A DNA stretch of 64,000 bases. Source: Zygnema cylindricum (Eukaryota > Streptophyta > Zygnematophyceae > Zygnematales > Zygnemataceae). Positions 23,580-38,800 of the stretch are shown here, in pieces (within the stretch, counting starts at the first letter, position 1; each line of letters opens with the position of its first letter). Position numbers and translations under genes: made by a program. A model generated the notes under the pieces. It ran no database searches. It worked only from the letters and a program-made list of their open reading frames with translations, and was not told where the DNA came from. Location: NCBI GenBank assembly GCA_037447655.1, contig JBBHKE010002900.1:186001-250000 (forward strand), given 5' to 3'.

Positions 23580-23965
23580 TCCCTTTCTTACAGCAGGAAA
23601 TGAAATTTTTAACTCATGTCTTAAGTCCATCGAAGTTTAAAGAGATGTTTACGGAACTTCGGTTACAATGTGGTCCAACATTTGGACAATTCCGTCGCTT
23701 CTTGCCTCCTTTTGTTTTCCAAATTTAGCAATAAAATAAAACATTTAAATGCAATAGTATGCTGCTAGCAATCGGAAAATTTGAGACGTTGCTTCAACTT
23801 TTGAACAACTTATTCTTTATATTTACTGCTACACTCTCAAAACCTTCAAACAACAAAACTTGCAATTGGTTCTAAGTCTGACGTTTTTCCTTGCTCTAAA
23901 CTCGAGTGCAAAGCATATATTATCTCACCAGTCCGTTTTTTCGTTTTTTGGTTGTTTATTTATGC

Positions 23966-25382
23966 ATGCAGGGTTCCACTTTATTCAGGGCATTCCATGG
24001 ATGCTCCAGCTATATGGCTCAGTCTAGGGCTCATCCGTGGGTAGAAAATGCCGAGACTCATAAAATGAGTCGGGAGGAGTTGGACCGTCTCGGTGTAAAG
24101 GCAACAAAAACGGGCAAAGATACTCCTTTTATGCACCAGAGAGGAGGCTTGAGTGAGCCAGTGGCAGATATTCCAGTCGTAAAGTATGAGATTATCAGCA
24201 AGATACTGACATTTGTTAGGAGAAATTTTGCATTGGATTACTGTTGAGAAAAAAAAAGTTTGCGGTGTTTTGTGTGCTAATTTTCCAGGATATAGCTATT
24301 TTTAGTATTGGTGCTGTGAGGATGTAAGAATGAAGCATATTCAGTATTTTAATTAATGCATAAACAGGAAGATTGCAATAGCCGTAGACGATCATCTTAT
24401 CATTGAGTTTTTCATGTGGTTGCACTGATGATTTTTGTCCTTTCCCTTATTGAAATGATTTCTCGGAAATACATGAGTTTTTGCATGAAGAACCCTATGC
24501 TCTCTTTCTGTTGTTATTTTGTGAAATGACAAGACGGAAGAAGTAGATCGTATAAGTTTATGGTGTGTGGCTGAGTGTATTGTAGAATTGTGTGTGTTTA
24601 ATGAACTCTTTCACAAACAAATTAATGCTGGAATAATATTTCCTTTGTTACCAACTTTTGCGACCAAACTTCTCCCAGCAGATTAAATGTCACGCCAAAA
24701 TGTAGAAAAGTCATAGGAAAACATGCCACTTTTTTCTTCTAGTTTTCAGTTGCATCTTTCTCTGCAGGTGGTGGCTGAGGAAGGAACTTGTTCCTATTTG
24801 GCCTATGTTCGGCATGGTTTTCGCAGGCGTTTCTTTAGCAGTTTGGTGCGGTTCAAGGATGCTACTCAAGAACCCGCAAGTTCATCTCCGTAAGGAAATT
24901 CGCAAAAACGATTTGCCTGAAGTGGATGCGCCCGAGGAAATAGCATACCAGGGAGAACGTTTTGCAAGGGATAGTCCTCTCCGCCACTTGGCTCATGCAG
25001 TAAGTAACTCCATAACTGCAGCGAGTATCTTTTAGGCGTTATTACTACTTGAAATCATAATATTTGGTATTGTGAGATCTATTGTAAGACACTCTAGCTG
25101 CAATGAGGCTATATTAAGCTGTCTTTAGCTCTGGCTATACGAGGTCACAGGACTTTTCTGGTATTGCCGTAAGTTTTTCACGCCATTTTTTTTTATGTTT
25201 TTTTTTTTTTTTTTTTGGGACATGTTTGAGTTTCTCATTTTTAATGTGGATTGCAGGGTGGCCCTATTGGTGCTGTTCGCAATGTTTTTCATGAGCCTCC
25301 ATTTTTACCTGGAGACGATAAAGCTGCTGTTGGTTTTCCTGGAGATAAAGGCCGAGGGCCACCTCGAGGGGGAGGATATTGA
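23966..25382 (+). CDS. B12D / complex I MLRQ (NDUFA4-like) domain protein
   Basis: Three exons: 23966-24183, 24768-24999, 25257-25382. Introns are GT-AG with matching phases (2, then 0), totalling 576 bp or 191 aa. The core is WWLRKELVPIWPMFGMVFAG (about residues 74-93) followed by a single membrane span and NPQVHLRKE. This is the Trp-Leu-Arg/Pro...Asn-Pro-x-Val pattern of the B12D/MLRQ family, small inner-membrane mitochondrial proteins tied to respiratory complexes. The N-terminus (MQGSTLFRAFHGCSS) is Arg/Ser-containing without acid, which fits a mitochondrial presequence. It is long for the family (commonly ~90 aa), with a ~70-aa N-terminal part and a Gly/Pro-rich C-tail ending GPPRGGGY. 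An upstream first exon is possible, because an AG acceptor-like site lies within the start codon region. Confidence 0.75.
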
Positions 25383-26873
25383 TCAGAACTTAGGGGAAGA
25401 AGAAAATGTTATCATAGAAAATGTTTTCGTGTACAGTGATTTTTGATCAGTTTGTGAGCGCGGTGGTTTTCCATGCGTAGTGATTCTGAAAGTTGTTATT
25501 TCAAACTCTTATTGTCGGAGGACAAGTTCACTTTAGGACTAGCATGTTGGTAAATGACAAGTGCATGCCATTTTTTTTTTCCCTTAATGATGATGTTGCG
25601 GTTAGGGGTGACAGCGGTGCCAACATAGCAGCTGTGTGGTGTCATTAAGAACTGCTATTTCTCATCATTCAGTTGGTTCTGTCTTTTGTTTGATACTCAA
25701 GCGTTATGTTGTCAATGTACAATCTGTAAATATTTGAGCTTTTGAACTTGTTTCTATTCTGATATTGATGATGTGGTCATTCTCAGCGTAATTTGATATT
25801 TGTTTTTTTCAGTGGAGTGACAGCGTCCTTTTGGCCATGTTGTTCAACCAACCTTGTCCTACATATTGAATTTGGCTTGAACTTGGCTTCATTTCCCATT
25901 CAGGCATTATTGTTTATAACAAATCATAATTTAACAATGCATTAGCATTATTGCTTCTTTCCAATGTACAGCAATGCACTAGAGTCCATGACAATAACAT
26001 GGATCTACAAATTCTTGCTCCCAAAAAGTGGACACCCAATTGCACAATTTCAGCACTATTGACTCCCCATATTAAGGAAAAGGATAGTTTTATCATGATA
26101 CTACCTGGGATGGGGTAAACGCCTGCAATACCGGTAGTGTTTTATTGGAGAATTTTCAGTTGCACTACCTTGGTCGAATGCTCGACGTTAATGTGTTTAA
26201 CAGTCGATTACCTGAAAGAAAGAAACTGTCATTATATGCAGAAAAACCCTTTCGAAACAAATACTTCTATACTGAAGAAATGTTTCTCCATATGACGAAG
26301 GATATCACCGGTTTACAAACTGTTTCATTACTAAGGGATGCCCTTTGCATTTTCTGAAACATACTGGTGAAAGAAGTCAGGGAGAACATAGAGGGGCTGC
26401 GCATTACTTGGACAAAAAAGATACATTTTTTTTGAGCACGCACAAAGTCAATCGTTCATTTTTCTTCAAACTGGTTAATATAAATGTAAACAGTTGTATC
26501 ACAGGTGCAAATGGGATGTCAACATCTTCAATTAGCGTCAACCTCAAAAAAAAAAAAAAAAAAAAGCCAACATGAGATACACCAATTGGCAAAGACTTGG
26601 TTCAACCGATTTGTCGAGAAAACAACAAAACCGTACTGCCGAAAAAGACAAATGGGTTATCAACAAGCTTCAAAGTCAATGCCATTTATTGTCTCACTGA
26701 ACTTTTGCTTCCACTCTAGCGACTGAAAGATTGCTTCTCCACTAGTAGACAAAATGTCCAGCTTGGACAAAACAACAGCCATACCCAACAACTTAAATCC
26801 ATTCCAATCACCACATAAACTTTATACTGCAATTACAAACGCACTTTATTCGGAAAACAAATCCCAGCATCTT
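25383..26873. other. intergenic between two 3' ends
   Basis: The convergent tail region of the B12D-like gene and CAND1. AT-rich, with poly-A/T runs (for example 26546-26564). No coding motif or RNA gene was recognised. Confidence 0.6.
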
Positions 26874-29800
26874 CTAGCTTATATCCATAAGATCTGCTCC
26901 TCCAATCGAGTCATGTTCCTGTCGAACCTGGTTGTATAGTAGGCCAACTGCACCGGACTTCACCACATTATGCATAAAAGTACTAAATCGTTGGGAAGAC
27001 TCCACATTGCTGCATCAAAAGAGACAAAAAATTTCGTGTCAGATAAACTCGTTAAACAATATAATAATGTTCAGATACAATGATAACAGCCACTAGAAGC
27101 AACGTAAATGGCAACAGCAACCAATTAAATGCAGGTGTACTCAAAACACACGTAGGATGACAAAAAAACTGCAACAATGTACCTGATGTGAGTCAAAGAG
27201 TTGATTGCTCGTAAAGCACTCCGAATCATGTCATCATTACGATCCAATTCTTGCTTCACTGCGTCTGTCTTCACTTTGTTGGTGACTGTCTTCTCCAATG
27301 GCCCTAAAAGAGCATCGAGCACTACAAATCCACAACCATCGCCAGAATGTTGGACATCAGTATCACTTACCCTCCCATCCACTTTTAAGCAATTCTCCAA
27401 AGAAACTGCCGTGTAATCTACAGTAACAAGCGCAATATGAAACCAGCAAGCAAAATAATACTTCTTTATGTTTCAACAAAATCCATTGACGAGATTGAAT
27501 AACCGGCCAACCTGCAAGAACGGCTGGGCCACATTTCTCAGCCAGTTTCGACAAAATGAGATGACATGGCATTTTGACATCGTAGTCATCTGCAAGTCAC
27601 AAGTGATTCAAAGAAAACACAAAATATTAGCTTGAGCATGTATCACATGAGAAGAACCTTTCATGGGGGGCATACAGAGTCAAACCCAGTGCTCTCATCA
27701 GTAAGAGAGGCTGCAATCAGAAACGAAAAGAAAGGAAGGAAGTAACAAGGGAAAAGGTTTACTGGTGGAAAGAGAATGGAGGAAGTTCGAGAGGTGATTT
27801 ACCTGCAAGACCTGATTCGAGGTATGGGATAATGAAAGCAGAAGGGTCGATACGATCAAGGCAGTTGCTTAGGAGAGTATCCATACAATCAAAGGCGGCT
27901 TTACGAAGTTCAAGTCCATCATCCACTGTGTGCTTGAAGGGACCCAGGTTCACTGATCTTATCAAGTTAGACTGCACACAGAAAAACACCTAATATGTTA
28001 CTTCCAAATGACTTTCAAAAAGAAAAACTCGTGAGATCCATCTCCAGTGCAGTAAAACACTCTCTCATCACATGTATGTTTGTGCATATGTGCATTGACT
28101 ATTGCAGGCATTATATGTTTAAGTGCGTGCTGTCCAGTCCTTAACACTTTGGGCTGACACATTATCTTTGCACTTTAATGGTCTTTAAAAAAACTTTCTT
28201 GCGCTTGGTCTCTTCCCTCTACCGAGATGGTCTACCCATCCCGAGTTTTGCACTAACGCCTTTGGCCATGTAATTATGTAATGGTGTGTAACTTTTCGAA
28301 AAAGTAAAAGATAATGCCTGCTTGCGTTAACTTTCATCTGCTCATAAAAAAGAAGAAGAGGAAAAATAAGAGATATGACTGCTTGACTTGCATTGACTTT
28401 CATCTGCTCATAAAGGAGAGGAAGAAGCTCAGGAAGATGATCAGCAACAAGGCTGGGCTTGTTGTGAGCTGCTGTGCTGAGGGCCACCACAGCAGCACGA
28501 CGAACATGCTGCAAAGAAATTTAAAAAAAAGAACAAAACAAAAAGGGAAAGAAGAGAAAGCGAATGGGGGGAGGAAAAAGAAAAGAAGGGGAGAGGAAAA
28601 AGAAAAGAAGGGGAGAGGAAAAAGAAAAGAAGGGGAGAGGAAAAAGAAAAGAAGGGGACTCAGTTGAATAACAGCAGTAGATTCAAGCAATTCACAGCCA
28701 TAGAATTTCTTGATAGCTAAACGATAAACTTGACAGACATGTCTGGAATCCATTGTGAATAGAAAAGAAAAGAAGGGGAGAGGAAAAAGAAAAGAAGTGG
28801 ACTCAGTTGAATAACAGCAGTAGATTCAAGCAATTCACAGCCATAGACTTTCTTGATAGCTACACGATAAACTTGACAGACATGTCTGGAATCCATTGTG
28901 ACTAACAAAACAGTAGTTACCAAGAATGGCTTAAAAACAAAATTACACTTCCTATAGAAGTTGAAGATAGACAGAAAGGGCATCATTGAAAGACAAAATG
29001 GCAATCATGAGTGAGGAGTGTACCCTATCCTCGTCCCTCAACAAGAGGAAGGAGAGAATTCTTGGCCTAATATATGCATCAATTGGCTGTGGTTCATCCA
29101 CAATAGTGAACTTGAGGGAGAACGCCATCGTAGCTCGTGTATAAGCTGCCGGACTTAAAGTTCTATCCTGCATTTGCCACCATTTAAAGGAATAAAAAAT
29201 GGGCGTTATCATTTTAAATGTTGTCATCTAAATGATATTCTGCAAGCTGACAGGTTACACAAAACACAGTCAATAGTGTGGTTCACTTTAATGGTAAATC
29301 TACTTGTTGCGCTTCTAAGCCGAGTTAGGTGAACTATCCAGTAAAATGTGCGAGTCAAAAACAATTGACCAGGGGACAATTGTGGCAGACTACTCTGAAT
29401 TGGGATTGTTAACAAAAAAAAAAAAAAAAAAACCTAACAAATGCACATAATTGGTGTCGTTAGGATCTGAGGAAAGCACCAAGTAAGCAAAACCAGGATT
29501 CACTAAACCACTGGAGAACCAGAACACAAAAAAGATGCATACAATAAGTACACTGCACATCGCCATTCCGGTAAGTAGCACTAACTTGGTTGCAGCTTTT
29601 TTTGACCAAAAATAACAAAATATGGTGTTTATTGCACTTTTTAAGGGAGTGGACAACTAGTCGCCAAGTCCCGATATACCATTCTAATGCTGAATTTACA
29701 TAAGTTATCCTTTACATTAATAACGATGGCCAGTGTAATCTCCCGTGGCTTAAGTGATCAAATTTAGGCCAAACATTATCCACACCACACATTCTCCCTT

Positions 29801-32800
29801 TTCGGAGGTTTTTTTGTATGAATTGTCTACAGTACCTCGAGGGCGGGTACCAATTTGGCGGGTTCAATGAGAGCCAGCTTTCCAAGACACTCGGCGACAA
29901 CGTTTCGCACACCTTCTTCCACACTCTCACAATGTACGAATAGCAATTGAAGAATCTTCTCTACATCTGCTGGTTGGAGTTCCACTTTAGCACCATTGCC
30001 CGTCGATTGCCGGGTAATAACCTGTGACAGAGACATATTGATTGTTCACCAATATAAACAACTTAAAAACTGCATATTACTTGGTACAGTAAGCCGACAC
30101 CATCAGCCCGACTCCTCCCGTCTCGCGACAGAAAAAAGATAAATAGCATTGGTGAAGCCAATGACATCAAAACACATACAGATGAAAGAAGAAAGAGTGA
30201 AACGAACCTCTTTGAGGGAGTGAAGGAGAAGATATTGCAGCTTAGGTTGAGTGTCAATTTGACTGAGAACAAACGGCAAATACTTGGAATGATTCCCGAC
30301 GGCAATATTTCCCAGTGCAAAGGATGCAGCACCCTTAATTTCGTCTGATGGTGACTGGAAGGACCCAACAATGACCTTTTCCAGATTGGGATGGGCGCTC
30401 AGATCCTTCCTCCGACCAATCTCTCCAAGGCACAAAAGTGAGAGCAGAAAAACCTGTCCCCCCCAAAAGACAGCCGGTGAATACCCATGCAGCTAAAAAA
30501 AAATGAGGAATTCTTATAACATCCTGCTAAACTGCTGGAGTGGTCTGATTAATTTAGAAACTACCCGGTTTTTACTAACCAAAAATCAAAACGGCATAGG
30601 CATAGGCAGCAAAAAGTTGCTTTAGGCAAAAATAGTTGACGATTAAGGCAATTATTACAAACACGTGGTTTCAAATGGACAAGCACAGCTTTCATCAGCA
30701 AGTCTTCACAAAGGGAGAAGAAAAAGAAAAAAGCATATGCCAAAAATGATTTCTCACCGCATCACCACCTGAAGATGACTGAACGTTGGTAGAAGACGAC
30801 TGAAGGTTGCCTAAAGCTGCCTGAAGGTTAGCAATAAGACGAGAAACTGTAGAAGAGCATTTCGCATCACCAGCAGCCAAGCATAGAACTGCTGCACATT
30901 GGGCAGTAGAGAAAAAGGCCTGTTTGTTAACAGTCCCACCGTGAGTGTTTGAGCCTTTAGTGGAGGAGAGAAGAGCCTCCAGTAATGTCTCAAAACTTGT
31001 ATTTGCGGACTGAACAAGAACTTCAAAAAATCGTTGCAGAGTCTGGAGTGGAAAAACATCAAACAGGGAAAGCAGTCAAAAATCATGACGATGACCATAA
31101 TCTCATATATTTTCCTGAGAGACAAGCTGAGAAAAGGTCCAAACTAAACGTCAAAGACAGAGGCCCTTCTGGTTTGAGAATAGACTCGCATTTCTCTTTT
31201 AAGGTAATCTAGACAGAAACCTTCATAGAGAGAATATATATACCACTCAGGCCCTTGAAGGTCACATATCGCTAGAACAGTAATTTGCACAGAGCTATTC
31301 AAATTAGTCAAGAAACATTGTATAGTAACTTACGATGTTTCCTAGAATATATTCACAAGACTGGCAGACAAACACCTGAGATTGAGGGGAAGAGAGGGGA
31401 GGGAAGATCAAGGGTAGTTAAAGGGAGCAGAGGGGAGGAGAGGGACGGAAGGTCGAGAGAGGGAGAGGGCAAGAGAGAGAGAGAAAAGGGGTTGGGGGAG
31501 AGAGAGAGGGAGAGGCACAGTAAGGGACATAGAGCATACCTGGAGAGCCTGGCCCTGCAACAAAGGACTCCTGACAAGAATTAATGCCTGCGGTAACACA
31601 CGAGCACTGACAGCTGTCCCGGCATTTGCATGTCGCTGTTTGTCCAGCATCATAGTGCAGCATAGCTCGAGAGCTAAGGCTGTGAGAGCGAGATCTGAAT
31701 CACTGCATTTGATGAAGTAAAGACAATAGAGTAAAGAGACCCATGGTCACCAATTATGGTGTGACAGGAGGCTTCCATAACTAAAATACGCTAGCCCAGC
31801 TTTGGACCAATGGTTAGCAAGAGCAAAGAATAATACCAGGAAGAAAAAAGAACAAGGATGAAGGAGAAGAAAGGGACAGAGAGAAAGAGACGGTGGAGGG
31901 GGAGGAGGAGGAGGAGGCATAGGAAGAGGAGGAGAAGAAGGAGAACAGGAGGAAAAAAGAAAGGTGGGGGAAAGCAAGGAGGAAAAGATAAAGAATAATC
32001 GACAACGAATAAAGAAGGAAAAGAAAGGAAAAAGAATAAAGGATACAGGATAGGAAAAAAAGGATGAAGATAAAAACAAATAAAGAAAAAATAACAAGCA
32101 AAAAAGAGAAAACCGATAAAATCATGCAGCAAGCAATACATTCTGACACTTTACATATCCACGAGGCAAGCAAGGAAGTCTCCTGCGTACCGAGCACCAA
32201 TTTGTTCCACAACATCTGACTGCCTTACCTTATGAGAGAAGAAATTTCAGCAGTGATGGCATCATAGCTAGAAGACGAGATCTTGTCGCTGTAGGCCTTA
32301 AGAAGGGAGTTAAGTGTCGCTAATGAAGCTTGTCTCAAAGCCCTGTTTGCCTGAAGGCCCATAAACCAAACACACAGGATGAAGTGCCAAACCATCCAGA
32401 AAAAAAGCAGGATAAAGTCCTAAAAATGTCCAAACGTTCTAAATAAAGGGACTTCAAACTCACCCACCTGCATATTGCTTATTTCTAAGGTTATTTACCT
32501 TTCTCAGGAAAGTTGTGAGCTCCAGAACGACTTGTTCCAAAACGATTGACAGGTCAATATTCAGCGCAGACTCTGAAATGGTTGCAAAAGCCTGCATGGA
32601 ATCCACAAATTGCATATTAAAAACTACAAATACACACAAACACACAAAAAAAAACATCATAAAATAAATTTACAACAAAAAGACTGATCGGAATTGCTAC
32701 CTTCACAGCGGTGAGGCGGGTAATTTCATTTCGCAGACGATCAAGAAGGAGAGGCAGGCATGTATTCAGCTCTGATGCCAGGTGGTCTCCCAAAATGGAA

Positions 32801-35800
32801 ATAATTAATCCCATGCAGGTGATGGCACACTCCTTTACCTCCTGTACTACCCCCCCCCAATTTTTTTTGATGAAATCAGTTGAATCACAATGACATGGAA
32901 ACCAGAAGATTTCTCCAATAAGCAGCAAAGTGTCTACCGGCTAAAACCAGGCCCAAAGGTGAACCAAAATACAATACAGTAAAGCACCCGGGCTTGATAT
33001 ATAAAATATAGTTCAGAACAGTACAGTACCTGATCTTGATCCTGTGCGGTAAGCCTTTTGACAACAGCCTCATATATGGGTCGGACATACGGCTTGAAGT
33101 TGAATTTTGAAGGCTGCAGATGCCTCCACATCCCAAAACCAGCACCTCATACCTTTAAAAAAGAAATTGCTGATCGCCCACACTAGGCATATTCTCACTT
33201 CCATTTCCTGTTCATGTTTTGGTTATTTATCCTTTGGTTATTTACCGAATATTTGACCAAATGTTGGGTAAACATGACCAGATGATGACCAAAACAATGA
33301 ACTAGAAAACAACAGCCATCACGTCCAGCTCAGGTAACAACAAAAATCAGCTATTTACTCCACCGAACTTTACAAAACCCACAGATGACGAGCCTACCTC
33401 AGTAACATTTGGACGAATGGCTTTAACGAGCTCTCCACAGACTCGCAGAGCCTCTGCTGCCACTTTATAGTAACGTTCTCCAACAGCAGCCAATACTGGC
33501 TTGGCAAGGGCCTGCAAAATATTGATATTTTTGTAAATACGGCTCAGTTCCAAGAGCAAAACCACGTCAAATAATGACAAGTGAAACCATTAAAGAACAC
33601 CACTAAAGGCAAGTGAAACACTTGTTTCACTTGCTATTCAATTATTATAACAAGCCAGGCGGTTCCTAAGAATTCTAGAAAATGGCTTTGAAATTGTCAA
33701 TAAAAAACATTGTGAAGCGAAAAAATGAAAACGAAATAATGTGAAAAGCACATGAAAAAACTGACGTGTCCTTCATGATGTCAACCAAAAGAAAGCTGGC
33801 AGCTGGCTATTCTACATAATGGCAACAATGTGTAGGTGTAGGCAATGTGTAGGCAACAATGTGTTCGAAGGCAAATCCAAACCTTAATATGTGGCTGAAA
33901 CACTTCTGGTGGGTGGGAAGCCATAAGAAGGCGTGTATAAACCAGAGCTTCGATCTTCAGGTTTGAATTTGATGCCTTGTCCTGCAATTAGAGGGTAAAC
34001 CACTAGTAAGCTCCAGTACTTGGTGGCCTATCATGGTAATTTGTCAATAAATTTTGTTGTCAGATCTTCCAAGAAAAAAGCACACAGCGAGGATCCTTGA
34101 ATAAGGTTATACATGTCTGTACATATATCTAAATTATGACATGAACAATAACAACACAGAAACAAAATCACATGATAATTTTTCTTTCCCTGGAGCGCAA
34201 AAAGGCTACTTACATTGAGTGCCTTCTCGATTCCTGGTACAAGGGAGGCAATGTGATCTTCTAGGCTATCTGGCAGCACCAGCACAAGCTCCTTTAACAC
34301 AGAGAATGCTCCAACCTACCCATAAATACAAAACACAAAAACAAAAATGATTAATAGTGAAGGGAGAAAACATATAAATGAGATCGATCAAAAGACGTCC
34401 ACATGTGACAGCTGGATACATATTCACGCCATAGAAAATATCACACCAACAGCTTGGGATTTTAGCATCCACGATAAAGTTGGTAATCTCAACATACCCG
34501 AGTTTTCACAGACTTCTCTCGAAGTTGCTTGTTCAAAGACTTCACCACCTTAGGGACCTCCTCCTGCAGCATGAATTTGGGGCTGCCAAAGGTCCAACAA
34601 AGGGAAAATCAGATGGTCACACAATCTTCAAATTCAACCCGCTATTGAACAAGGAGAAATGTCAACTTGATTCTTTAAATTTTGACATATACGTGCAGGT
34701 TTTAAGGCGTTCCATGTTTGCTTTTTTTTATTTGTCCAAGAGCCTCGAAGTTAAAGCAAAATAGGTAAACATGGCACTTGCCAATTTTGAACATCCGAGG
34801 TTCAGACTTCTAGCAAGCTTTATAAAAACTGAAACGTGCCAATTTCCTTCAGTCTCCTGTCATCTTCATTAACACACCTGCCAGGAGAAACTTCATGGCT
34901 ACCCTTGGTGACATGGCCCGTCTGTCTCAAGAGATCAATAAAAGCGTTGAATACATCGATCTGAAAACCAATCACAAATCGTAAAGTGTCATGAAATACG
35001 GATGATCAAAATCCCTTTACTAACATACAGAGCCAACAAGGCAAAAGGTCTACCATCACTGGTTAAGAACACACGTATCCATCAGGTTCAGCTCGATAGA
35101 CAGTCCATCGCAATTTAATCAAAATCCCAAAAAAAGCATGTTCTTTATATATTCATTATAAATATCTAAAACTCCATCTAGCAAGGTACAAAAGGTGCAC
35201 AAATAAAAATCTTCTAAAACTCCCGGCCGAATTGTTCATGGACATCTTCCATTCTGCAAATTGATAACTTTGTACACATCCAATGTTTTGTTGGACTGCA
35301 TGTTCACGTGGACTGCCCTACATGGGTAAAATTCCAAACGGCTATTTTTATCTGTAGTTCTATTGGCAATGACTATAACGTCAACACCACCCGATGAATA
35401 CCTCCACCGGTAATGCATATTATCATGAACTACACTGTGAATCGCAATGTGTTAATAACACTAATTTGATGAATGATTTTCCTCTCTGGCCACAAAATAG
35501 CGTCAATAACACTAACTGGTTTTCCTCAACGCTGATTCTTTAAACAGTTTATAATCGACTACGTAGTTCAGAATTGAATCAGAAACTGACGATGCAAGGT
35601 GTAGTGAACGTACCAACTTCCAAAAGTACCAAATACATACCAAGCACAAAAAAATGAGTCTATGAACAAATGAAGCATTTTTTCACGTGTTCAACTTGAC
35701 ACCCCCCTCTACTATTTCTATTTGCTTCTTATGTTTGACCCGTTTGTAATAAAAAATAGAGCTGAACCGGGAAACTGGTTCATCTCGTGAACCGACCTTA

Positions 35801-38800
35801 ACTATTTGAGGTGGATTCAAAGACAAGGGAGCATCTCATTCGCATCAGAAAAAAGAAACATGAACCGCAGATACAAAAAAAATGCGTAGATACAAGAGCA
35901 ACCTGAGTCTGCTTGTGTTTACAGGTCAGTACCTCCCAAAAAAATCCTACTGTACCATACCCAGCCCCAATCACAACCTCTAAACCTTTTATTTAATAAA
36001 GCTCATCTCACTCCCCCCCCTGGCTCCACAGCTGTGATTAGTTGACAAAAGCCCCTAATATATATGCTGAATATAAACTTTCCCTTGGATAACACCTGCT
36101 TGTCCCTGTGCCAAACAAGGTGCACCTTTCTTTTTGCGAGCCCAAAACTAATACTTAAATGATGGCCCTCAAGCATACATTCAAATGAAATATAGAACTC
36201 CAGGGAGATAAACCATCAATCCTCCTCTTTCCAGTGACAGGAGGCAATACATATTGAGATGTGTGTACTGGGCAAATACCCAAGACTCTAAATAATGTGA
36301 ACAGGCAGGCTTATTAGTGTTTATGCTGCATTTTCCAGCTGAAGGCCACAGGTATATAAAGTAAAGGACACAAAACACAAAACTGCCAATACACAAACTG
36401 AAACAATAGCCAAGCAAGAAGTTGCTCAACCTTGTGAAGCAACGAGTGCCTACCTTAACATTTTCTTCTCTCTCTTTGAATCGTTCAATCAATTTTGGGG
36501 ATGCCTGTAGCCAAAAGAAGGACATTTAAGCCAATAGCATTCAAAATTGAGGCGTCAAAGCTGCACCTAAACAAGCTAGTGAGATTGAATTGCAGAAATA
36601 TGAAAAGTGCTGTTACAGACACATTTAAGAACGTGAGCAATGCAATGAAAGAAAACAAAGCCAGCTTGAGACTGCCTCTAACCTTTGCATAAAGAGTTGC
36701 AAGCATTTCAGGCCTTGAGCAGATAACAGCCGATAAGCATTTTGCAGCAGCCCTTCTAACTTTCCAGCTCACATCTTCGTCATCACTGTACTCATCACCA
36801 CTTTCTCTGCAATACAATGATTAAAGACAATGCATGAGCAGTACAAATAACCGATATTCATCATTTATAAGACCACCACCGAACACAAAACTGATGAATC
36901 GTGGTATGAGCCTAGGACATGGATGATCCATGGAATCTTGCTAGCATATTGGATGTACAGGAAATTAAAGTCGTAAATAACTGAGGCAGTGACATCCCAA
37001 TCAATAAACAGAAAACAAAAAAACATATTGTGAGATTTCTTTGACTCCATCCTTAGCTTCTGGAATGAGAGGAAAGTTGAGAAAAGCGTTCACTCATAAT
37101 TAAGGTGAACAGATACTACACCGTGAATCGCTATTGGCATTGAAAAATAGTCAGTATGACGACTGTTTTAGTGTTAATAATTATATTTCACGTCCAAACG
37201 AAGTGGAAAATTGTTAACCGCAAACGGAATAAGCGTTAAGTGAAAACCACAATAAGAACCAGATGATTATGACCATAACAGATACTAAATTGGGGAAACA
37301 GAGGGCTTCCATGATTACCAAAGAATAATTCCATAAAGATTTAAAATTTGTACAGAATTGCAACTTGAGTTTTAAGCGAACAATAAAAAGACGTTTATTG
37401 GCATCAGGCTAGGGTAGTTGACTTAGAATTTGTGAAAAAAAAAAATGTCCCATAGATATTAACACTCTGTTCCTCCACGACTGCTTGTCATTTACACTTG
37501 AGGCATAGAAAAAATGATCTATCTTCCACTCACCGTGATTGGCGATGCAATAACAGCAACAAACACTTTCGAGTTTTGTCATTGGCTTACAAGTCTATGT
37601 GGTAATAAGAGGGGAGAGTTACGATTATAGCGGAAAAGTTTACACAACCTTGTTGCATATTAAGTGATGTCATAATACATTGGCATAACAACACACCAAC
37701 TGAACCGAAAGTGATTACTATTCAGTCCCAGTTCAAAAAAAAATTACGCAGATCTTTCGGTGAAATTCAGGAGGCTAAAATATTTAAGTTATCTGTTTCT
37801 ATGCGACAGAAAAAGGATGCCCACTTTAATTTTTCAGGATTCTCTTTTTCTCTTTTTCTCTCTCTCTCTCTCCCTCCCTCCCTCCCTCCCTCCCTCCCCT
37901 CTTTACAATTTATTTCCAATATAATTAACAACCAAAAGAACCTCAATAAAGTTTTGAGTTTAAACGAAATTTTGTTCCACATTGTAACATCGATTTTAAG
38001 GTCGTTGCAATTTCATCAGCAGCGGTAGACTTCGTCAGAAAAATAAAATAAAGATGAACCAGGCGATCTGTACAACGTGTGGGGTACACTCTGGTAGTGC
38101 AGATGCTATCCAAACTTTCCCTGATAGGCTTATGTATGGACATGATTTCAGAGTCATATTCATATCGCCTTGGAAGAGTCATTAGCAATAACTAGCGTCG
38201 CATACCACAGACCTCCCTGCGATATTCGATACGGGGGAAGGGTCCACAATATTCGAAAATATTGCAAAAAACGTCTCGCATCCTGATGTTGCAATATTAT
38301 TGCAATGCTTCACACGATATGTGCGATAACAAGTATTAGTATGTCGTTTTTTTGCCACGTAGGTGCTTGAGAACTGCCTAACGGTTACAAATTTTTCGTT
38401 TTAATTCACGGTACAATAATTTTAAAAATCACCGTATTCTGACTTTTGACAAGCCGTCAACAAAAACGTTATGATATTTTTCTTACTTCCATTCAGTACG
38501 TAGCGAAACGTCAAGTGACATGTCTTTTCCATTTCACGAACTGTACCTCGTCCTGCAAGAATATTGTGACTTGCTACACAACGATAAACAATGGGCTATA
38601 TCGCCTAAATTGGAGACAAGCTACGCTAGAATGTTGTAAGGACATCCTACACAACATATCGGGCCTTCAGACCCTACAATAAAACAATAGCAAAACCGCA
38701 TTCCATTATTGATTTAGAATCATGGCCAGAATCAATCAAAAATCAGTATGGCTCATTTCTACATAACATGTTGTGATCTTGTTACAATAAATTGGAATGA

